Part shown: piece after piece, positions 59,629-64,000 of the stretch
How the letters are laid out: every line of letters begins with the position of its first letter
Numbering within the stretch: the first letter of the stretch is position 1
DNA from: Actinoplanes italicus
Lineage (GTDB): Bacteria > Actinomycetota > Actinomycetes > Mycobacteriales > Micromonosporaceae
DNA length: 64,000 nucleotides
NCBI RefSeq assembly: GCF_003001815.1
Contig: NZ_PVMZ01000008.1
Coordinates: 310,001-374,000, forward strand
Direction of reading: 5' to 3'
The notes under the pieces: model-generated
Databases searched by the model: none
What the model was told of the DNA's origin: nothing
The model's input: only the letters and a program-made list of their open reading frames with translations
Program-made: the position numbers and the translations under genes

Positions 59629-60207
59629 GTGTCCCCCCGCACACGCTCCCTCCCACTGGCCGTGGGTGTCCTGCTGCTGAGTGCCGCGTGCGGCTCTCCG
59701 CCAGAGGCGCTGCCCACCGGGCCCACGATCCCGCATGCCAGCGGCGGCACCCTGCCCGCCAGCGGACTGGCACCACCCCCGGTCGTGGTGACGACACCAC
59801 CGCTGATGACGCCGACCGCGGCGACACCGCCCGGGGTGCCGACCTACACCTATCCGACGCGGACGCCGGCCACCCCGACGGCGACGAGCACCACGACCAC
59901 CTCACCGACACCCGCGCCGTCGTACGCGCCACGCTGCACCGGACAACCGACCGGCGCCCAGGTGGTCACGCTCGCCAAGAAGAGCCCGGCCGTCCCGGAC
60001 CAGAACGTCAACGTGCTGGACGGGCCGTTCTGCGGGGGCACCTGGAGCTTCACCGTCATCGGGATGACCGGGGCGGAGCCGCTGTCGGTCGTCACCACCG
60101 GCACCGGAACCACGCTCACGCTCGTCACGGTCGGCACCGACGTGTGCAACCCGACCGTCAAGACACAGGCACCGGCCGGCATCCGCGCGCTGGCCTGCGG
60201 TTATTGA
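59629..60207 (+). CDS. Lipoprotein of unknown function
   Basis: 192 residues. The signal SPRTRSLPLAVGVLLLSAAC ends in a lipobox LSAAC, so the mature N-terminal cysteine is lipidated. A Pro/Thr-rich spacer (about 25-100) leads to a C-terminal domain with CTGQPTGAQVVTLAKKSPAV, DGPFCGGTWSFTVIGMTG and a final RALACGY, whose cysteines are likely paired. It is anchored outside the membrane. GTG start at 59629. Confidence 0.82.
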   Translation: MSPRTRSLPLAVGVLLLSAACGSPPEALPTGPTIPHASGGTLPASGLAPPPVVVTTPPLMTPTAATPPGVPTYTYPTRTPATPTATSTTTTSPTPAPSYAPRCTGQPTGAQVVTLAKKSPAVPDQNVNVLDGPFCGGTWSFTVIGMTGAEPLSVVTTGTGTTLTLVTVGTDVCNPTVKTQAPAGIRALACGY

Positions 60208-60255
60208 CGGGCTTCCGGTCGCAGGTGACGCCCGGGCCGGGGCTAGACTCACGAA

Positions 60256-61197
60256 ATGCCCGGTACGCCGCCCACACGCTTCACCTACCTCGGCCCCGAG
60301 GGCACCTTCACCGAAGCGGCCCTGCGCACGATTCCGGCCGCTGAGCACGGGGTTCGCACCCCGGCGCGCAGCGTGCCCGAAGCGATCGAGGCGGTGCGCG
60401 CCGGTGAGGCCGACGCCGCCCTCGTCCCCCTGGAGAACTCGGTCGGTGGCGCGGTCCCGGTCACGCTCGACGAGCTGATCACCGGCAGCCCGCTGATGAT
60501 CACGCGGGAGGTGCTCCTGCCGGTCGAGTTCGTGCTGGCGGCCCGGCAGCTGACCCCGCTGGCCGCGATCCGCTCGATCGCCGCGCACCCGCAGGCCTCC
60601 GCCCAGTGCCGGCACTGGCTCCAGGCGAACGCTCCGGACGCGGTCGTGGTGGACGTGCTCTCCAACGCGGCTGCGGCGATCAGCGCCGCCGCCGGGGAGC
60701 ACGACGCCGCTCTCTGCGCCCCGATCGGGGTGGGCCGCAACAACCTGACCGTGCTGGCCGAGAAGGTGGCCGACCGGGCCGAGGCGGTGACCCGGTTCGC
60801 GCTGCTCACCCGTCCGGGAGCGCCGGCCCCGCCGACCGGCGACGACGTCACCTCGCTGGCCGTGTCGATCCGGCACGACCAGGTCGGCGCGCTGCTCTCG
60901 GTGCTCACCGAGCTGGCCGTACGCGGGATCAACCTGTCCCGGATCGAGTCCCGCCCGACCGGGGAGCAGCTCGGGACGTATTTCTTCTTCCTGGACTGCA
61001 CCGGACACGTCGCGGAGGCCCGTCTCGGAGAGGCGCTGCAGGGCCTGCGCCGGATCTGCGCCGAGGTCCGGTTCCTGGGCAGCTATCCGAAGCACCGTCT
61101 GCAGCCGGAGCCGCCGGTGGCGCCGCCGCGCGGGCTGTCCGACGGCGACTTCGCCGACTCGGCGGCCTGGCTCTCGCGGCTCCGGGACGGCGCCTGA
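60256..61197 (+). CDS. pheA: Prephenate dehydratase
   Basis: A 313-residue monofunctional prephenate dehydratase, making phenylpyruvate for phenylalanine synthesis. The catalytic region starts TYLGPEGTFTEAALRTIP and has ALVPLENSVGGAVPVTLDEL and the essential T-R-F in EAVTRFALLTRP. A C-terminal ACT regulatory domain (about 195-275) shows LLSVLTELAVRGINLSRIES. No chorismate mutase domain is fused. No attenuator-like leader is seen in the 48-bp gap upstream. Confidence 0.96.
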   Translation: MPGTPPTRFTYLGPEGTFTEAALRTIPAAEHGVRTPARSVPEAIEAVRAGEADAALVPLENSVGGAVPVTLDELITGSPLMITREVLLPVEFVLAARQLTPLAAIRSIAAHPQASAQCRHWLQANAPDAVVVDVLSNAAAAISAAAGEHDAALCAPIGVGRNNLTVLAEKVADRAEAVTRFALLTRPGAPAPPTGDDVTSLAVSIRHDQVGALLSVLTELAVRGINLSRIESRPTGEQLGTYFFFLDCTGHVAEARLGEALQGLRRICAEVRFLGSYPKHRLQPEPPVAPPRGLSDGDFADSAAWLSRLRDGA

Positions 61198-61262
61198 TCA
61201 ATCGTCGAGCAGATCGCCGGGAATGCCGCGCATGACCCGGGGGTAGGCAGCTCCGGCAGGGG

Positions 61263-61616
61263 TCAGCCCCAGCCCAGCTCGTGCAGACGCTGGTCGTCGA
61301 TGCCGAAGTGGTGGGCGATCTCGTGCACGACGGTGATCGCGACCTCTTCGACCACGTCCTCCTCGGTCTCGCAGAACTTGAGCGTGGGCAGGCGGTAGAT
61401 GGTGATCCGGTCGGGCAGCGTCCCGGCGTAATCCCAGCCCCGGTCGGTCAGCGCGGTGCCCTCATAGAGGCCCAGCAGGTCGTCACCGCCGTCGGCCGGC
61501 GCGTCCTCGACCAGGAACACCACATTGTTCATCAGCGACAGCAGCTCGACGGGCACCTCGTCGAGGGCCTCGCCCACCAGTTCCTCGAAACGCTCTGGAC
61601 TCATATCGACCGGCAC
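61263..61616 (-). CDS. Minimal zincin-type metallopeptidase
   Basis: A 117-residue protein of the small actinobacterial metallopeptidase family (DUF1025/zincin-like). The zinc motif H-E-x-x-H is in AITVVHEIAHHFGIDD, with the third ligand Asp in GIDDQRLHELGWG. SPERFEELVGEALDEVPVEL is the conserved N-terminal helix. It has no signal peptide, and its substrate is unknown. GTG 61616 or ATG 61604 may start it. Confidence 0.9.
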   Translation of the reverse strand: MPVDMSPERFEELVGEALDEVPVELLSLMNNVVFLVEDAPADGGDDLLGLYEGTALTDRGWDYAGTLPDRITIYRLPTLKFCETEEDVVEEVAITVVHEIAHHFGIDDQRLHELGWG

Positions 61617-61679
61617 CAGCCCATTGTGCCCGGATCACCGGCACGGCCCGAGGAAGGCCGCGCCGGGATCGGTGACGGA

Positions 61680-62108
61680 TCAGACGAGCTTGGCGACCAG
61701 GCTGATCTCGGCGCCCGGGCTGAGCAGGCGCGAGATCGGGCAGTTCTCCTTGGCGCCGACGGCGAGCTCCTGGAATTTCGCGTCGTCGATGCCGGGGACG
61801 TCGCCGACGGTCTCCAGGTCGATACGGCTGACGCCGAAGCCGGCGTCGGTCTTGTCGAGATGCACCTTCGCGACCGTCTCCACCGAGGTGGGCGTGAAGC
61901 CCGCGTCGGCGAGGCCCTTCGAGAAGGCCATCGAGAAGCAGCCGGCGTGCGCGGCCGCGATGAGTTCCTCGGGGTTGGTCCCCTCGCCCTCCTCGAAGCG
62001 CGACTTGAAGGAGTAGGCGCCCTGGAGGCCACCCTTGCCGGTCTTGACAGTGCCGGAACCCTCGGTGAGGTTCCCTTCCCAGCGGGCAGAAGAAGAACGA
62101 ATAGGCAT
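61680..62108 (-). CDS. OsmC-family peroxiredoxin
   Basis: A 142-residue thiol peroxidase. The reactive cysteines are C57 in AAAHAGCFSMAFS and C123 in ENCPISRLL, as in OsmC. ARWEGNLTEGSGTV and AYSFKSRFEEGEGTNPEELI fit the OsmC subfamily rather than Ohr. It removes organic hydroperoxides. ATG at 62108 lies 58 bp from the divergent membrane protein start. Confidence 0.94.
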   Translation of the reverse strand: MPIRSSSARWEGNLTEGSGTVKTGKGGLQGAYSFKSRFEEGEGTNPEELIAAAHAGCFSMAFSKGLADAGFTPTSVETVAKVHLDKTDAGFGVSRIDLETVGDVPGIDDAKFQELAVGAKENCPISRLLSPGAEISLVAKLV

Positions 62109-62166
62109 GTCCAGAACGCTATCCGATATCTCGCTCGATGGTTCGCAGACCGGGCGAGGGGTCATC

Positions 62167-62865
62167 ATGGTTCCCATGGCGCAGGACGACCCACATCCCG
62201 AGTCGGTGATCACCTTCGGTGACGACGACGGTGCCGGTACCGAATCGGCCCGCCAGCGGTTCCTCCGCGGCCTGGCGCGCGACCGGCGGCTACCGGTGCT
62301 GGTCGCAGGGCTGGGTGCGGTCGCGGCGTTCGGGTCGCTGATCTCCGAGTGGCAGACGACCACCATCGACGGGCTGATGTTCGACGCCGACGGCCTGGGC
62401 GTGGAGACGATTCTGCTCACCAGGCTGCTCGACCTCGGCGGGGTCGGCGGCGGCTATCTGGGCGGACTGTCGCTGGTGGCGGTGACGATCGTGCTGACCC
62501 TTTTCGGTCCGGCGCCCGGCAGGCCGTACGCCCGGTTGGCCGGTTTCGCCCTCGGGGGTGTCCTACTTGCCCTGATCATGGCGCTGGTTCAGCATCTGAA
62601 CACGACGAGTGTCATGATCCCGCAGTACTACACGGCCGAGCTGGACTCGATGCGGATGGCGCACGGGCGTGGCCTGTGGTGCGCGCTCGCCGCGGTGGTC
62701 GCCGCACTGATCACGCTCTGGCTCGGCCCGCGGGCCACCGGAACGCCGCAGAAATCTGTCGAAACGGTACAGAACGACCACGACGACCCACTCGATCTGA
62801 GCATCACACCGGCCGCGCCGTTCGCCCGATTCCCCGGCGAGCTGGACCAGCCACACCGATCGTGA
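62167..62865 (+). CDS. Membrane protein with four predicted helices, unknown function
   Basis: 232 residues. A soluble N-terminus (about 1-40, VITFGDDDGAG) is followed by helices at LPVLVAGLGAVAAFGSLISE, LSLVAVTIVLTLF, GFALGGVLLALIMALV and GLWCALAAVVAALITLWLGP. The tail is acidic. Extracellular loop EWQTTTIDGLMFDADGLG is conserved-looking. ATG 62167 has GAGGGG upstream; ATG 62107 would overlap the osmC start codon. It is followed by serS. Confidence 0.75.
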   Translation: MVPMAQDDPHPESVITFGDDDGAGTESARQRFLRGLARDRRLPVLVAGLGAVAAFGSLISEWQTTTIDGLMFDADGLGVETILLTRLLDLGGVGGGYLGGLSLVAVTIVLTLFGPAPGRPYARLAGFALGGVLLALIMALVQHLNTTSVMIPQYYTAELDSMRMAHGRGLWCALAAVVAALITLWLGPRATGTPQKSVETVQNDHDDPLDLSITPAAPFARFPGELDQPHRS

Positions 62866-62920
62866 CACCGGGGGATATCCGGGTGATGATCGGACCGGGA
62901 CGCCGGTAGGCTCGACAACC

Positions 62921-64000
62921 GTGATTGACCTGCGTCTGCTTCGTGAAGACCCCGACCTGATCCGCGCGAGCCAGCGGCTGCGCGGTGAGTCCACCGAGCT
63001 CGTGGACGCCCTGCTGCGTGCCGACGAGGAGCGCCGGGCCGCCACCCAGCGGTTCGAGACGGTCCGGGCGGAGCAGAAGTCCATCGGCAAGGAGGTCGCG
63101 AGAGCTTCCGGCGACGAGCGGGCCGCGCTGCTCGCGCGTACCAAAGACCTCGCCGTTGAAGTCAAGGCCGCCGAGGCCGCCGCCGGCGAGGCCGAGCAGG
63201 CGCTCAAGCGCGCCCACCTGGCCGTGTCGAACGTGGTCGAGGGCGCGCCGCCCGGCGGTGAGGACGACTTCGTCGTACTGCGTGAGGTCGGTGACATCCC
63301 GCGGATCGACAACCCGAAGGACCACCTGGAGATCGGTGAGGCGCTGCGCGCGATCGACACCGAGCGTGGCGCCAAGGTGTCCGGGTCGCGGTTCTACTTC
63401 CTGACCGGTGTGGGTGCCCTGCTCCAGCTCGGCATGCTCCAGCTCGCCATCCAGCAGGCCGTCGAGCACGGCTTCATCCCGTCGATCACGCCGACCCTGG
63501 TCCGGCCCGAGTCGATGGAGGGCACCGGCTACCTGGGCGCGCACGCCAGCGAGGTCTACCGGCTCGAGGCCGACGACCTGTATCTGGTCGGCACCTCGGA
63601 GGTCGCGCTCGCGGCGTACCACTCGAACGAGATCCTCGACCTCGACGGTCCGCGCCGCTACGCCGGCTGGTCGTCGTGCTACCGGCGCGAGGCCGGCTCG
63701 CACGGCAAGGACGTCCGCGGCATCCTGCGCGTTCACCAGTTCGACAAGGTCGAGATGTTCTCCTTCTGCCGCCCCGAGGACGCGGCCGAAGAGCACCGGC
63801 GCCTGCTCGCGATGGAGGAGGAGATGCTGGCCAAGGTCGAAATCCCGTACCGGGTGATCGACGTGGCGGCCGGCGACCTCGGATCCAGCGCGGTCCGCAA
63901 GTTCGACTGCGAGGCGTGGGTGCCGTCGCAGAACCGGTACCGCGAGGTCACCTCGACCTCGAACACGACCACCTTCCAGGCGCGGCGGCTCAACATCCGC
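62921..64000 (+). CDS. serS: Serine--tRNA ligase, 3' end beyond window
   Basis: The first 360 of about 425 residues of a class II seryl-tRNA synthetase. Residues 1-100 form the tRNA-binding coiled-coil arm (IDLRLLREDPDLIRASQRLR). The catalytic domain has the TSEVALAAYHSNEIL serine pocket and motif 2, SSCYRREAGSHGKDVRGILR with VHQFDKVEMF. Motif 3 lies past the window end. GTG 62921 begins it. No T-box leader is visible in the 55-bp gap. Confidence 0.96.
   Translation, partial: MIDLRLLREDPDLIRASQRLRGESTELVDALLRADEERRAATQRFETVRAEQKSIGKEVARASGDERAALLARTKDLAVEVKAAEAAAGEAEQALKRAHLAVSNVVEGAPPGGEDDFVVLREVGDIPRIDNPKDHLEIGEALRAIDTERGAKVSGSRFYFLTGVGALLQLGMLQLAIQQAVEHGFIPSITPTLVRPESMEGTGYLGAHASEVYRLEADDLYLVGTSEVALAAYHSNEILDLDGPRRYAGWSSCYRREAGSHGKDVRGILRVHQFDKVEMFSFCRPEDAAEEHRRLLAMEEEMLAKVEIPYRVIDVAAGDLGSSAVRKFDCEAWVPSQNRYREVTSTSNTTTFQARRLNIR

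Noticed and set aside
60208..60255. Phe attenuator before pheA
   Set aside because: The 48-base gap has no phenylalanine-rich leader frame or alternative hairpins.
62866..62920. T-box or leader control of serS
   Set aside because: The gap is only 55 bases, with no specifier hairpin or terminator structure.

Overview
The window is chromosomal DNA of a high-GC Gram-positive bacterium. GTG starts are frequent, GTGA and ATGA stop/start overlaps join many genes, and terminators are GC-rich hairpins, mostly without a U tail. An EccB-type protein, two LytR-CpsA-Psr proteins, a DUF5926 protein and a pheA/serS neighbourhood point to Actinobacteria. I infer Micromonosporaceae, possibly Actinoplanes. 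This placement comes from protein character only.

Layout. 1-4.9 kb is an accessory patch. It has a truncated-by-window serine hydrolase divergent from an MmyB-type regulator across a perfect palindrome, a decayed SGNH hydrolase, a TetR regulator with an amidohydrolase and matching AACGAAC-NN-GTTCGTT palindromes, and an AraC remnant. 4.8-5.1 kb holds tRNA-Arg and tRNA-Ser with a U-tailed terminator. 5.2-19 kb is mixed: a Lys/Ala/Pro-rich protein, a CPBP protease, a flavohemoglobin, an HTH-peptide deformylase fusion, an iron-box-controlled FhuF-type reductase, a large membrane glycosyltransferase-like protein with a methyltransferase, a YbhB protein, an NlpC/P60 hydrolase and a quinone oxidoreductase. 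tRNA-Ser(TGA) follows, then a non-coding repeat array.

19.8-28.7 kb holds a SoxR-type sensor facing a split transketolase over a SoxR-box-like palindrome, then rhomboid, cyclophilin, orphan EccB, CorA and an aminotransferase. 28.8-31.7 kb is a tight three-gene operon: a CTP-type nucleotidyltransferase, a glycerol-1-phosphate-dehydrogenase-like enzyme and a CDP-alcohol phosphatidyltransferase. Together they look like a route to a CDP-activated polyol headgroup with archaeal-type glycerol-1-phosphate chemistry. This is the best candidate for an undescribed pathway. It ends in about 1.1 kb of non-coding repeats: 38-bp tandem copies, seven related hairpins and a 17 x 14-bp minisatellite with G-quadruplex motifs.

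32.8-57.6 kb covers envelope polysaccharide and signalling functions: a GT4 glycosyltransferase, an Fpg/Nei glycosylase, a polyprenyl glycosylphosphotransferase, LytS/LytTR and OmpR-type two-component pairs separated by a cluster of DnaA-box-like sites, a DUF4173-type membrane protein, two sodium/solute symporters each with a small membrane partner, an ABC exporter, two LCP ligases, a rhodanese-GDPD pair, a third histidine kinase and arginine deiminase. 57.7-64 kb is housekeeping: a NERD-like protein, PAS and ACT proteins, a lipoprotein, prephenate dehydratase, a minimal metalloprotease, an OsmC peroxidase and serS, which runs off the window end.
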